Shown piece by piece: positions 9,247 to 19,110 of a stretch of DNA of 64,000 bases. The DNA lies in the NCBI RefSeq assembly GCF_003970675.1, contig NZ_CP034563.1, positions 434,001 through 498,000 of the forward strand. Direction: 5' to 3'. Made by a program: the position numbers and the translations under genes. This DNA is from Flammeovirga pectinis. Its GTDB lineage: Bacteria > Bacteroidota > Bacteroidia > Cytophagales > Flammeovirgaceae. The notes below the pieces were generated by a model. It was not told the DNA's origin. It ran no database searches and saw only the letters and a list, made by a program, of their open reading frames with translations. How positions within the stretch are numbered: position 1 is the stretch's first letter; every line of letters begins with the position of its first letter.

Positions 9247-9475
9247 TTTATAAAATTATATAGGTTTACTTTAGTCTTAGTAATTTACTAAATTACATTC
9301 TATAGGGCTTTTATTTTAGGTTTTGTTATTAGAATAATTCAAGATTTACATCTTTATAGAATACGGTTTTAGCAATTTTGCCAAAATCGATAAAAAGAAT
9401 TATTGGAACAATTTGACATCGTCTATGTTTATTAAAAGTTAGATATACCTTATAGAGACACCTTAATTTATAGCT

Positions 9476-10087
9476 ATGCAACTTTTCGACTTACCAAGCG
9501 ACAAAAATAAGAACCTTTTACCTTACAGTGGGACAGTAAATTATTATGGAAAAATATTGTCGCAGAAGGAGGCAGATTATTATTTCACAACATTTATGGA
9601 ACAAATAGAGTGGAAAAATGATGTTGCTTTGATGTTTGGAAAACGTATTGAAACCAAAAGGAAGGTAGCATGGTATGGCGAAAAACCTTTTAAATACACC
9701 TATTCTAAAAATACGAAAGAGGCATTGGCTTTTACTCCAGAATTATTAAAGTTAAAAACATTAATAGAAAAAGAAACAGGAGAAACGTACAACTCTTGTT
9801 TACTGAATCTCTATCATAATGGGAGTGAAGGAATGGCTTGGCATAGTGATGGAGAAAGAGATTTAAAAGAAAGAGGGGCAATAGCATCTGTATCTTTTTG
9901 TGCTGAACGTAAGTTTGCTTTTAAGCACAAAGAGACCAAAGAAACTGTAAGTTTGGTATTAGAACATGGTTCTTTATTAGTGATGAAAGATGAAACACAA
10001 GAGTTCTGGTTACACCGTTTACCGCCAACTAAAAAGATAGGGACTCCAAGAGTAAATCTCACTTTTAGAACAATTGATTCTGAATAG
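9476..10087 (+). CDS. AlkB-like 2-oxoglutarate/Fe(II) dioxygenase
   Basis: The 203-residue protein matches the AlkB family that repairs alkylated DNA bases by oxidative demethylation. The Fe(II) triad is visible as His123 and Asp125 in AWHSDGERD, and His180 in WLHRLP. The 2-oxoglutarate-binding arginines are in PRVNLTFR. The N-terminal part has the typical nucleotide-recognition lid pattern (GKRIETKRKVAWYG). The length is usual for AlkB/ALKBH2-like proteins. It stands alone, with no ada-like regulator nearby. Confidence 0.9.
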   Translation: MQLFDLPSDKNKNLLPYSGTVNYYGKILSQKEADYYFTTFMEQIEWKNDVALMFGKRIETKRKVAWYGEKPFKYTYSKNTKEALAFTPELLKLKTLIEKETGETYNSCLLNLYHNGSEGMAWHSDGERDLKERGAIASVSFCAERKFAFKHKETKETVSLVLEHGSLLVMKDETQEFWLHRLPPTKKIGTPRVNLTFRTIDSE

Positions 10088-10218
10088 TATTTTTAATGTA
10101 TTTAGTTGGCTTATGGATAGTATTGTTATAGATAATTAATAATTATAGTTAAATTAGAATGAACTAACAATCAGTCTATTAAATAGTAGTAGTACAACAG
10201 GATTTCCATTTAATAACC

Positions 10219-10680
10219 ATGAAAACAGCGCGTAGAAGAGACCTGAAATATAGGTTCTCCCTTCCTCAAAAATCACTCATTCTGATTCCAATCTTTGGCT
10301 TATTAGCCATTTTTGTTCTACCACTCGATACCTATCAATTTCGGGTAATAAACATAATTCTTCATACAGGTAATTTAGGTGTTTTAGCTATAATGATCTT
10401 TGAAAGGAATTATGTTACTTGGAATAACAATAGAGTGAAAATTTCTATCCAAGGGAACAAAACGAGGAGAATTAAATTTGAAACAATTGATGAAATTACT
10501 TTTAAAGAAGAGAAACTAACTTTTTTTCTTAACACCAATAAAATGATCGTTTTTAGGTTAGATTATTTAAGTGATACGGATAGAAGAGTTTTAAAAGGAG
10601 CAATAAACGAAGCTGTCGAAACTCACTCAAATGAAGAACTCCCAACTTATAATTTAGGGACTACTTTATTTGGTTCCTGA
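10219..10680 (+). CDS. Small membrane protein, PH-like tail
   Basis: The 153-residue protein has two hydrophobic helices (residues about 18-36 and 42-60), then a soluble beta-rich region (RVKISIQGNKTRRIKFETIDEIT) resembling bacterial PH-domain membrane proteins. I do not recognise a named family with certainty. It is followed by a strong bidirectional terminator shared with the convergent lipoprotein gene. Confidence 0.55.
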   Translation: MKTARRRDLKYRFSLPQKSLILIPIFGLLAIFVLPLDTYQFRVINIILHTGNLGVLAIMIFERNYVTWNNNRVKISIQGNKTRRIKFETIDEITFKEEKLTFFLNTNKMIVFRLDYLSDTDRRVLKGAINEAVETHSNEELPTYNLGTTLFGS

Positions 10681-10711
10681 TATTTCTACTCTTCTGATTT
10701 AAAAAAAAGAA

Positions 10712-10754
10712 TCCCCACTTATCAAATAATAAAGAGATAAGTGGGGACTTTTTT
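10712..10754. terminator. Bidirectional intrinsic terminator
   Basis: A perfect 12-bp stem (TCCCCACTTATC with GATAAGTGGGGA) has a T run on the right and an A run on the left, so it can end transcripts from both convergent genes. Confidence 0.85.
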
Positions 10755-12184
10755 TAAGGATTACCAGCACTAGTCGATTTCAAAGAGAGTTCATCTATTG
10801 TGGCTAAATAAGATGTACTTACGCTTTGGTCATTAAAAACTAATTTATGTTGCTCAGAATTAAAATCAGCATCATTATTAACTGCTGCAGTTATAATATC
10901 AGTTTCTATGCTAAATATTTTTAATTTGTAACTATTAATGCCAGCACTACCAATTAGCCCAATTGGACTACCAGAACCCACAGCGTTATTAATTAGTTTA
11001 GTGTTACCAGAGTTTAAGTTAAAATTACCAACTGCTGGTAAACTAGCCCCAAATGTTATATGTATACCTTCAGAATTAAAAACAGGAGTATTATTAGAAT
11101 CGCCTATATATAAAACATAATTTCCTTGGTAATAATAAAGCTGCGAGTATACTGTTCCAGATAAAGGAAGATCTTGCCCAGAAGAAGTAGATTGTGTATA
11201 GAAAACACTAATATTTTGATCTGAATAAGTATCTGTGCCAGCAGGAGATGTTATATTTGTAGGGCGTCCTGTTGTTGACTCCGTTATAGTAAAAGTTGCA
11301 TCAGAACCTATTGGTTTAAAGTATTTAGTAATTCCGTTTTCAGTAGAAATTTTTTCTAGAGCAGGGGTCGTAGCAATTGTAAATTCATGGTCAATAGTAG
11401 CACTATCTGTATTTAGATAATTATTTGATCTGGCGTAAACACTTATTGCATTTCCCATTGACTCATATGAGATAACTACTTCAGGAGATTGTAAAGTCTT
11501 TGTAGTAAAAGAACCTTTTAAAATACTAGAAGGACCATTTAATTCTTCTAACCTAACTTTAAAATAATAAGTGGTTTCAGCTTCTAAGTTTTTAAATGTA
11601 TAACTATCTAAACCACTTCTTGCTACTTCTACATCTTCTTCAGCATCAGAACTGGTAGTGCCTTCAATTACATTTATAAGTGATGAATAATTACTATCTA
11701 AAGCAAGTGTTAAGTAGGTAGCGTAAACGTCATCTTGTGAATTATCTAAATAATTCCAACTAATATCCGTATCCCATGTACCCAATGCGAATGTAGAAAC
11801 CTCTACATCAAATGGAGGAGCACTTATGTATTCATTAAAATCTAAGGTATCAGTGGTAGAGGTTAATAGTTGACCGGTAAACTGATCGTGTAACTCTAAA
11901 GTAACTTCAAATATTGAATCAGTTCCTAAAAAGATATGCCCTGTTGTATCAGATACTAATTTCTCTTTGTTAGAGCCATCTCCCCAATTCCATTCGTAAT
12001 AAGCATCAATATATTCTTGATTTGATGTTTTTACAAAAGTACCAGAACGTTTAAAGCTATCTGCAGATGTTATCTCAAACGAAATATCATAATCTTGGTC
12101 ATGGATAAACTCATCAGAGTCGTCTGAACAGCTACCAAATAAGAAGATAAATGGTAAAATTAAAAATAATTTCAAATATTTCAT
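10754..12184 (-). CDS. Surface lipoprotein with PKD/fibronectin-III-like domains
   Basis: The 476-residue protein starts with a lipoprotein signal (LILPFIFLFGSCSDDSDE, Cys20 the likely lipidated residue followed by an acidic export tag usual in Bacteroidota surface lipoproteins). It has a PKD-like region (YYEWNWGDGS at about 63-72) and a fibronectin type III-like region (SYTFKNLEAETTYYFKVRLEEL at about 185-206). The C-terminal half is beta-rich and has no recognised motif. A surface binding role is likely, and the ligand is unknown. Confidence 0.6.
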   Translation of the reverse strand: MKYLKLFLILPFIFLFGSCSDDSDEFIHDQDYDISFEITSADSFKRSGTFVKTSNQEYIDAYYEWNWGDGSNKEKLVSDTTGHIFLGTDSIFEVTLELHDQFTGQLLTSTTDTLDFNEYISAPPFDVEVSTFALGTWDTDISWNYLDNSQDDVYATYLTLALDSNYSSLINVIEGTTSSDAEEDVEVARSGLDSYTFKNLEAETTYYFKVRLEELNGPSSILKGSFTTKTLQSPEVVISYESMGNAISVYARSNNYLNTDSATIDHEFTIATTPALEKISTENGITKYFKPIGSDATFTITESTTGRPTNITSPAGTDTYSDQNISVFYTQSTSSGQDLPLSGTVYSQLYYYQGNYVLYIGDSNNTPVFNSEGIHITFGASLPAVGNFNLNSGNTKLINNAVGSGSPIGLIGSAGINSYKLKIFSIETDIITAAVNNDADFNSEQHKLVFNDQSVSTSYLATIDELSLKSTSAGNP

Positions 12185-12364
12185 GGGTAGTAAAGTAATT
12201 AGGTTATTGATTAAATTGAATCTACAACAAGCGGGTTTTACATCAAACTATATCTTTTACAGGTACAATTTTTTCTTTTAGTCTTCTATAATTTTTAATT
12301 CTAGGCTAATTTAAATACTATTTTAGTATCTTGATATAAGATTTTAATAACCAATATCCCGATA

Positions 12365-13321
12365 ATGATTAAGTATTTCCTTTTCTGCTTTCTGTTTTTT
12401 GTAACAACTTTGTTCAGTACGGCTCAAAATAAAACACATGTTCAAGAAGTAGTAGATAAATACGCTTCAAAATACACAGACCCAGATAAATTAGCAGCTA
12501 AACTAAATAAAGATTTTTCTGCACCTTTAGATAGAGCATATGCAGCTTATTATTGGGTAGGTAATCATATTGCTTACGATGTAAAAAATGCTAATCGTAT
12601 TTCTTCTGTCAGATTTAGTTACAGCTCTGAAAAAGAGAAACAAGAATTAATTCAGAAAATGATTTATGACACAGCTTGTAAAACCTTAAAACAAGGTAAA
12701 GGCGTCTGCGATGGATATGCAAAACTTTATCAATATTTAATGGATAAAGTGAATGTTGAATGTGTAGTTGTAGATGGGATTGGCAAAGCATACATAAGCC
12801 AAATAGGTGATTTAAAATTACAAGCTGACCACTCTTGGAATGCTATTAAAATAGAAGGTGCATGGCAATTGTTAGATGCAACATGGGGAGCAGGAATTGT
12901 AGATCAAGAGGGTTTTCATAGAATGTATTCTGATATTTATTTTATGACTCCTCCTAAAGAATTTTTCTATAACCATTACCCTCTAGAAGAAAAATGGATG
13001 CTTATGGATGGGGATTTTGATACCTTTAATAACAACCCATTAATGTATAGTGATGTTTTAAAAAGAGGTATTCAGGTGAGTAGTCCTAGTTCTGGTGTCT
13101 TGAAAAAACCTAAAAACCCTATTCAATTTGTGATGAAGATGGCGGATGGTGATCCTTCAAAAATTAATTACAATTATAGTAATGAGAAGTACATGCAACC
13201 ATTAAAATTAAAAGAAGAAAATGGCAATTATGTATTCTCTGTTCCAGCACCAAAAGGAAATCCTAATTACTTAATTATCTATTATGATATTAATGGAATA
13301 TTGGTGTATAAAATAAAGTAA
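12365..13321 (+). CDS. Secreted transglutaminase-like protein
   Basis: After a signal peptide (KYFLFCFLFFVTTLFSTAQ), the 318-residue protein has a transglutaminase-like core with the full Cys-His-Asp triad: Cys115 in GVCDGYAKLY, His156 in DHSWNAIK and Asp171 in LLDATWGAG. Bacterial proteins of this family are mostly cysteine proteases or amidases acting on peptides outside the cytoplasm. The C-terminal 80 residues are beta-rich. It stands alone and converges with the B12-operon end. Confidence 0.8.
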   Translation: MIKYFLFCFLFFVTTLFSTAQNKTHVQEVVDKYASKYTDPDKLAAKLNKDFSAPLDRAYAAYYWVGNHIAYDVKNANRISSVRFSYSSEKEKQELIQKMIYDTACKTLKQGKGVCDGYAKLYQYLMDKVNVECVVVDGIGKAYISQIGDLKLQADHSWNAIKIEGAWQLLDATWGAGIVDQEGFHRMYSDIYFMTPPKEFFYNHYPLEEKWMLMDGDFDTFNNNPLMYSDVLKRGIQVSSPSSGVLKKPKNPIQFVMKMADGDPSKINYNYSNEKYMQPLKLKEENGNYVFSVPAPKGNPNYLIIYYDINGILVYKIK

Positions 13322-13337
13322 AAACAGCACGATATCT

Positions 13338-14432
13338 TTATTGAAAGATAAGCTCATTGGGGATTACACCAACTTTAAATGAGTCTAGTTTTACACCCAT
13401 TTCATTGTATTTAAATACCCATCCTTTTTGGACATAATCAATAGCATCTGTAATGTAAATGTCATTGTTTCTAGGAGATATTCCTAAGCCATAGAATAAC
13501 CTTTTTTCCTTATAAATAATGGGTGACTTAGGTAAGGATGTAGCATCAATAGAAAAAGAAAATACATCTTTTTGAAGATAGTAAATTCTGTCTTTTTCTT
13601 TATTTATTCTCAACCGAGATGGCATACTTAAGTAGTTTTCACTGTCTAAGTTAAATTGCATTTTGATACAAAAACATTCTGGGTCAACCTTACAAATAGC
13701 AGGTTGAGGATTGGGATTATTTGTAGAACTTAAACCTCCATTTGATAATACCCAAAGCATATCATTTTTATCAACTACTAAATCAATTGGTCCATATGGT
13801 AATGCAAGGCTATCTATTATGTTATCTGTAGTTGTATCGATCTTTAATAGAAATTGCCCACCTTTTCTATTGTCGTATATAGTTCTAGTTTGTGTTATAT
13901 AGGCGTAGTTATCAATTTTAGCTAACTTTTCTGTCCAACCAGAAGTACGTACATTTTTTATTACTTCATCTTCTTTTAGATCAATTACATAGAAATAATC
14001 AGCATATAAATCTGTTACATAAGCTTTTGTATTATTGATGGGTAATAGATATCTTGGACTACTTTTGGGAATCTCAATTCTGCCTAACCATTTCCCTGTT
14101 TCAATTTCTATAATGTCAATCCTTCCAGAATTGTTTACACAGATATAACCTTTTTCTCCAATTATGGTCATTGATTGGGCTACATTCCCAATTTCAAAAT
14201 CATTAACTGCTTTATAGATCTCATTATTGACGGTATCGTTGTCATATTTTTTATGTGATAAAGTACCATGTCCCCAATCGAAATTCCCTTCATTCAATAC
14301 AAATAATCCATCTTTTAAAATTAGATTATTCACAGGAGGTATATTGTCAGAAATTGGCATTGCATCTTGTGGAGTATTGCATTGACAGAAACAATTTATC
14401 ACCAAAAAATAAAGTAAGAATAGACGATACAT
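13338..14432 (-). CDS. Beta-propeller surface lipoprotein, BtuG-like (YncE/DUF5074 type)
   Basis: I take the start at 14432 (364 residues) because it lies just after the btuB stop and begins a lipoprotein signal (LFLLYFLVINCFCQC). A longer frame begins inside btuB. The repeated blades (for example IDIIEIETGKWLGRIEIP, YFYVIDLKEDEVIKNVRT) indicate a YncE-like seven-bladed beta-propeller. In gut Bacteroides, a surface propeller lipoprotein (BtuG) encoded beside BtuB captures vitamin B12 with very high affinity. The position as last gene of a cobalamin-riboswitch operon supports the same role here. Sequence identity with BtuG is not tested. Confidence 0.7.
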   Translation of the reverse strand: MYRLFLLYFLVINCFCQCNTPQDAMPISDNIPPVNNLILKDGLFVLNEGNFDWGHGTLSHKKYDNDTVNNEIYKAVNDFEIGNVAQSMTIIGEKGYICVNNSGRIDIIEIETGKWLGRIEIPKSSPRYLLPINNTKAYVTDLYADYFYVIDLKEDEVIKNVRTSGWTEKLAKIDNYAYITQTRTIYDNRKGGQFLLKIDTTTDNIIDSLALPYGPIDLVVDKNDMLWVLSNGGLSSTNNPNPQPAICKVDPECFCIKMQFNLDSENYLSMPSRLRINKEKDRIYYLQKDVFSFSIDATSLPKSPIIYKEKRLFYGLGISPRNNDIYITDAIDYVQKGWVFKYNEMGVKLDSFKVGVIPNELIFQ

Positions 14433-14436
14433 AATG

Positions 14437-16392
14437 TTATAATTTGTAGGTAACTGACATTTGATAAACACGACCAGGCATAGGTTTTCTGGCTACGGAT
14501 TGATAGTGATAATTGAATATGTTTTCAACTCTAGCTTTTACATCAAAATGATTTTTTTTAAACGTAAATTGTTTCCCCAAACAAAGGTTTGTTAAGTAAT
14601 ATGGAGGGAGGTATTCGCTACCATCTGTTTGAGTGTACCTTTTTCCATACGCTTGTTGTTCCACAATAAAATACAATTTCTTATAATTGATTTGGAGGTA
14701 ACCTTGAAAACTACTAACAGGAGTGTAGATAAGCTGCTTCCCGACAGAATTGTCTAATTCGTCTGCTGCTTCCATATTCTCTGATTTTACAAAGGAAACT
14801 GAAGTAAAAAGCTGTATTCTCCAGTCCTCTTTTTGATAACTAATTTCAGCTACTTGTTCCAACCCACGTGAGTGTACTTTTTTTAAGTTTTCTGGACGCC
14901 ATAAATTACTAATTGCAGGTTTCCAAACTATCCAATTATGGATTATAGAATTAAAGGCAGTCAATTCATAAGACCATTGCCATGGAGATTTGTTGTTAGA
15001 ATGTAAAGAATAGGTAGCCTCATAGGTCCATCCTTCTTCTGGTAATAAATCAGGATTTCCGACTGGGTACCAATACCGATCATTTAAAGACGGTGCATGA
15101 AAGTTTTTAGAGATATTCGCTTTTAAAGAAGAAACAGCCTTACTGTAGGGATTAATGCAATATTCTGTTCCTAAAGAGGGCAGGATAGGTTTAGTATCAC
15201 TATCAATCCACTCTTGTCTAATTAGTAAACTAACAGATAAATTAGTGGTAGGTTGGTAATCAAGGCCACCATAAATATCTATTGTATGTTGTGTAACCGC
15301 AATAGAATTTGTAGTACCAGTGGGTTCATAACTACTACTATTTATTTTATCCATATAGTAATCCCAACCACCTCTAAGTAATAGATTATTACTTATTTGG
15401 TAACTACCTCTTTGGTGTAATTGAAGTTGATCGCTCCTACTTTCTGAAGTCGATAACTTAGGGTTTTTATCATTATTAAGGGCCTTTTTGTACCAAATAT
15501 TATCAATAATATATGCACCAGAAACTTCCGTATTAAATTTGTTTTTACTATAATTCCAAGCAGAAAAAAGCCTTAAAGAAGTATCTCCTTGCCAAGAATC
15601 TGCTTCTCTTTTATCCATAGAAGGAACCAATTCTCTTTCACTTTCTTGGAACCAAACATTAAATTTTAGTTGGTTGTATTGGTTAATTTTCAATGCAACT
15701 TCTTCAAGAAAACCATATTGTAATTGTGCCGAATGGTCGTTCGTCCAAGTAGGAGTACCTGGCTGTATTGGGTTCTCAAAATCGAATATATTCTGAGCAT
15801 CTTTGTAGAATAATTTTGTAGTACTTTGTACTTTCTTATTCCCCACCGAAACACTCATATTCGTGATACTATTTTGCAATGAATTAATAGTTTGAGAACC
15901 CATAATAGCTCTTTTATTATCCCAATTTATGGCACTGTTTAATTGAATAGCACCACCTAGTCCGCCAGTGCCATACAACAAACTTGAACCTCCATAATTA
16001 ACGACAACTTCGTCTGTAAAGGCAATCGGAAATAGGGATAAATCTACCTGCCCTAACATTGGTGAGTTAAGGTTTATACCATTCCAATATACCTGAGTAT
16101 GGCTAGCTCCTGTACCTCTAAATGAAGGAGTGGCAGTTCCTCCTGCACCATAACTTTTAATAAAAATTGGTGTGTTAAGTGTTAATAACTCACCTAATGA
16201 TGCAGATAAATAGTGATCAATTTGTTCTTTTTGAATTGTTGTCGACTTAAAACTTATTCTCTCTGGAATTCTAGCTCCTACTATTTCAACTTCATTTAAA
16301 ACAGTAGTAGTATCAAATACTTGAGCATAAACTTGAGGTAAAGTAACCCACAAGTTTACGCACATTATTATATGGAATAATTTACTTCTCAT
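14437..16392 (-). CDS. btuB: TonB-dependent outer-membrane receptor, BtuB-like
   Basis: The 651-residue protein has a signal peptide, an N-terminal plug domain (ERISFKSTTIQKEQIDHYLSA and PSFRGTGASHTQVYWNGINLNSP) and a C-terminal barrel ending in the strand VYQMSVTYKL. The size and plug are like BtuB rather than the larger SusC type, which has an added N-terminal domain. The cobalamin riboswitch 2.7 kb upstream and the neighbouring surface lipoproteins point to cobalamin or cobinamide uptake. Its start overlaps the preceding gene by 11 bp, so it is translationally coupled. Confidence 0.85.
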   Translation of the reverse strand: MRSKLFHIIMCVNLWVTLPQVYAQVFDTTTVLNEVEIVGARIPERISFKSTTIQKEQIDHYLSASLGELLTLNTPIFIKSYGAGGTATPSFRGTGASHTQVYWNGINLNSPMLGQVDLSLFPIAFTDEVVVNYGGSSLLYGTGGLGGAIQLNSAINWDNKRAIMGSQTINSLQNSITNMSVSVGNKKVQSTTKLFYKDAQNIFDFENPIQPGTPTWTNDHSAQLQYGFLEEVALKINQYNQLKFNVWFQESERELVPSMDKREADSWQGDTSLRLFSAWNYSKNKFNTEVSGAYIIDNIWYKKALNNDKNPKLSTSESRSDQLQLHQRGSYQISNNLLLRGGWDYYMDKINSSSYEPTGTTNSIAVTQHTIDIYGGLDYQPTTNLSVSLLIRQEWIDSDTKPILPSLGTEYCINPYSKAVSSLKANISKNFHAPSLNDRYWYPVGNPDLLPEEGWTYEATYSLHSNNKSPWQWSYELTAFNSIIHNWIVWKPAISNLWRPENLKKVHSRGLEQVAEISYQKEDWRIQLFTSVSFVKSENMEAADELDNSVGKQLIYTPVSSFQGYLQINYKKLYFIVEQQAYGKRYTQTDGSEYLPPYYLTNLCLGKQFTFKKNHFDVKARVENIFNYHYQSVARKPMPGRVYQMSVTYKL

Positions 16393-17308
16393 TAGAAAGA
16401 AGAGAAAGATCTGCTGCTTTAATTATTTCTGTAGAGCGTTCTCCAAGCCACCCATTAACTTCTTTTGTACAAGTATAAACTTTAATAAAATCTACTGCAT
16501 TAAGCTGAACTGCTTGTCCGTTAATATCAACTGCATTCTTAAAATCAAACAAATCAGCTCCTCTTAATTTTTCTTCATTTTCATAACCTGCGTTATCTGA
16601 GTAGCCCCAATCGTACTTATTATTATAATATACATCACCCTCTTTTGTGGTGTTAGAGGCTAGTAATGTACCTGTAAAAGTTATTTCATTTTCTGTATAT
16701 TCTGCCGGAAACATAGGGTGATCATGGTATGGGATTACAGCTGTAAAATCCATTTTCCCATTTTCTTCTGTTCCATTATAAGAAGAAGTATAATTTATAA
16801 TATGCTGATTCTCTGTTGCAGAAGGTTTATAATAAGTGATTGAATATTGATGTTTGGTACTCGATTTATTAAACTCACTTCCTTTAAGAGCGTACCAAGG
16901 TTCGTTATCATCTACTAGGCCATTGTGATTTAGATCTTGACAAACCATTACAATTCCGGGTTCACTGCTGCCTTTAAATGAGTTGCCATAAATGGCTAGA
17001 TCATTACCATCCGTATTAAGAATTGAATGATCAAACTTAAAAGTAACATTTCCACCAAATGTACCTAAAGACATAAATTGATCTGAACTTCCAATAATAT
17101 TTTCTTTCGTTTCAGCATTGGTACTGTAGTTTATAAACTGACCGGGTGCTGGAGAAAAGTCTACTACTTCTGTGATATACGGAGTAGCATTCGGGTTTTC
17201 TATAGGGATATAATCTGATGGATTTTCGATAGATTCCGAGTCAGAATTCTGGCAACTAAAGCTTACAATTGCTAAGGTAGACAGTAAAATTGTTTTTATT
17301 TTTTTCAT
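16382..17308 (-). CDS. Surface lipoprotein of the B12 operon
   Basis: ATG at 17308 (308 residues) is chosen as it opens a lipoprotein signal (KTILLSTLAIVSFSC with the lipidated Cys followed by Gln-Asn and acidic residues). The protein contains a beta-rich domain with GGNVTFKFDHSI, DLAIYGNSF and a Ca-binding-like DLNHNGLVDDNEPWY loop (residues about 128-142). Proteins of this type, often named cell surface protein, recur next to BtuB in Bacteroidota. A cobalamin-capturing or accessory role is inferred from the riboswitch-controlled operon. It could be a BtuH-like functional analogue, but I cannot show homology. Confidence 0.6.
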   Translation of the reverse strand: MKKIKTILLSTLAIVSFSCQNSDSESIENPSDYIPIENPNATPYITEVVDFSPAPGQFINYSTNAETKENIIGSSDQFMSLGTFGGNVTFKFDHSILNTDGNDLAIYGNSFKGSSEPGIVMVCQDLNHNGLVDDNEPWYALKGSEFNKSSTKHQYSITYYKPSATENQHIINYTSSYNGTEENGKMDFTAVIPYHDHPMFPAEYTENEITFTGTLLASNTTKEGDVYYNNKYDWGYSDNAGYENEEKLRGADLFDFKNAVDINGQAVQLNAVDFIKVYTCTKEVNGWLGERSTEIIKAADLSLLSNEK

Positions 17309-17327
17309 GATGATAGGTAGAAACAAT

Positions 17328-17356
17328 GCCTTCTAAACTAAAATAGCTTAGAAGGC
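17328..17356 (-). other. Intercistronic hairpin
   Basis: GCCTTCTAA and TTAGAAGGC form a perfect 9-bp stem between two minus-strand genes of the B12 operon. There is no clear U tract, so it may set mRNA stability rather than end transcription. Confidence 0.5.
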
Positions 17357-17387
17357 GATAACACAAATATATTATGGTATTATAGAT

Positions 17388-18935
17388 TTATTGACTAATC
17401 AACTGATTAAAAATTTGAGTAGCTCCATTATGATCATTAATAGATTTATGGATACCATTTTCAATAGTTGTGTAGATGTATTTGTTTTCTCCAATCATTG
17501 CTTCGTAAGTGGCTACATCATTTGCCGTTAAATTTGGGAAAGTGATGAGAACATCATTACCTACTAATAATTGGAATCCATCTACATCAGAATAAGTAAC
17601 TTCTTTGATATTTCCTCTTACAACTTCATCAAAATATTCGATGCCGTAGACCATTGGAGCATTCCATTTTGCACCATCGTAAGCTTTATCTCCGTTTGGT
17701 GTTGTATCATCTGATAAATAAGCAAAGCCTACTTGAGGAGATGACATGTAAACTCCTTTTACGAGATTGAAAATATAGGTAGATCCATTTATATCATCAC
17801 TAGCAGAAAAACTGTTTGGGAAAGTAAACATTCCATAATCACTATGGCTATAAAAGTCTTTAGAACTGTTATTCTGATCGTCTATAATATAGACTTCCGT
17901 ACCCCAAGCACCCATACTCCAACGCATTCTGTTAAGTTGTGCTTTTACTAATTTATGTTCTCCTTCTGTCCAATTTTCGAAATCAGTTTTAGAGATTGAG
18001 GCATAGTTAACGGTAGTTTCACCTGCTTCAATAACAACTTCCCAAATAGCCGTTAAAGTAGTTGTTCTTACAATAGGCGTTGTGAAATCAAATAAATCAG
18101 TTCCATTTTCAGTCCATCCTAAAAAGGTATGTCCATCGTAAGTAGGTGGAGTTGGTGCTGTTACTACTGTGTTTTCGTCTACCGTAACAGGTGTATTTTG
18201 CTCTCCGTTTTGTTTATCAAATGTTACAACAAACTGATCTATAACTTCATCATAGATAGCCTTAAGCGTTTTATCAGCGGTTACTTTTGTGCTAAAATCA
18301 TATTCAGTACCATTGTATTGCCATTCTTTAAAGAGGTATCCATCTTTTAAAGGAATTTGAGGTAAGACTGCAAGACCATTATTTTCAACAGTAATAACAC
18401 TATCCTTTAGTCCATTATTAAAATTGAAAGTTACGGTATGTAATTTTTCCCATGTTGCAATTAAAGTAATGTCTTCTTTTACAGGAGTATCAAAGGCAAA
18501 ACTAGTATCATTATGTTGCCATTCTTTAAATAAATATCCTTCTTTTATTGGAGTAGGAGGGAGAGTTAAGAGAGAATCTTCAATAATAATTACTGTAGAA
18601 TCTTCCTGTCCATTAGCATAAGAAAAAGTAGCATTGTAAGTAATTTCTACTTTTTCCCACGTAGCTACAAGTTCAAAATCTTCTGTTACAGCCTGATCAA
18701 AATCGTAAATATTGTCATTTTTAAACCAATTGATAAACTCATGACCAACTTTTTCTGGAGTGTTTGGTTTGTCTACTGTAGTACCGTTAAGTACTTCCTG
18801 ATCTTCAATTAAATTCCCTCCATTTGTTTCGAAAGTGATGGTGTATGTTGATAGAAGTTCTTCGTCTTTTTGATTACAAGAGAAGGCGAGTACAGTTAAG
18901 ATTAATAAAATTAGATTAGCGAATTGTTTGTTCAT
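17388..18935 (-). CDS. Lipoprotein with four Listeria-Bacteroides (InlB) repeats
   Basis: The 515-residue protein begins with a lipoprotein signal (ANLILLILTVLAFSC). Residues about 30-300 hold four tandem repeats of the Flg_new/InlB B type, each with a TFETNGG-like start, GTTVDKPNTPEKVGHEFINW-like middle and ADKTLKAIY-like end. The remaining about 215 residues form a distinct domain (SKTDFENWTEGEHKL, MRWSMGAWGTEVYIID) I cannot assign. It is the first gene after the cobalamin riboswitch, so it should be made when B12 is scarce. A surface-exposed B12-capture role is plausible but inferred from context only. Confidence 0.65.
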   Translation of the reverse strand: MNKQFANLILLILTVLAFSCNQKDEELLSTYTITFETNGGNLIEDQEVLNGTTVDKPNTPEKVGHEFINWFKNDNIYDFDQAVTEDFELVATWEKVEITYNATFSYANGQEDSTVIIIEDSLLTLPPTPIKEGYLFKEWQHNDTSFAFDTPVKEDITLIATWEKLHTVTFNFNNGLKDSVITVENNGLAVLPQIPLKDGYLFKEWQYNGTEYDFSTKVTADKTLKAIYDEVIDQFVVTFDKQNGEQNTPVTVDENTVVTAPTPPTYDGHTFLGWTENGTDLFDFTTPIVRTTTLTAIWEVVIEAGETTVNYASISKTDFENWTEGEHKLVKAQLNRMRWSMGAWGTEVYIIDDQNNSSKDFYSHSDYGMFTFPNSFSASDDINGSTYIFNLVKGVYMSSPQVGFAYLSDDTTPNGDKAYDGAKWNAPMVYGIEYFDEVVRGNIKEVTYSDVDGFQLLVGNDVLITFPNLTANDVATYEAMIGENKYIYTTIENGIHKSINDHNGATQIFNQLISQ

Positions 18936-19110
18936 TTCCGTTAAATATATAGTTAAAACTCAATTAAATCCGATCGATTTTTAACAAGTGATATACTACT
19001 TAAGGAATAGGAAATGATTTGATAATCAGAAGTATAAAAATAGGAGATGTTCTTATACCTAGCAAAATGATTCATCAAATTACAACTTTCTTCCCGAAGT
19101 TTATAATCAA

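Noticed and set aside
9814..10062. 82-codon minus-strand frame
   Set aside because: It lies wholly inside the AlkB-like gene on the opposite strand and shows no homology signal.
18129..18621. Plus-strand frames of 65-73 codons
   Set aside because: They are antisense to the InlB-repeat lipoprotein gene and repeat only because the repeats do.
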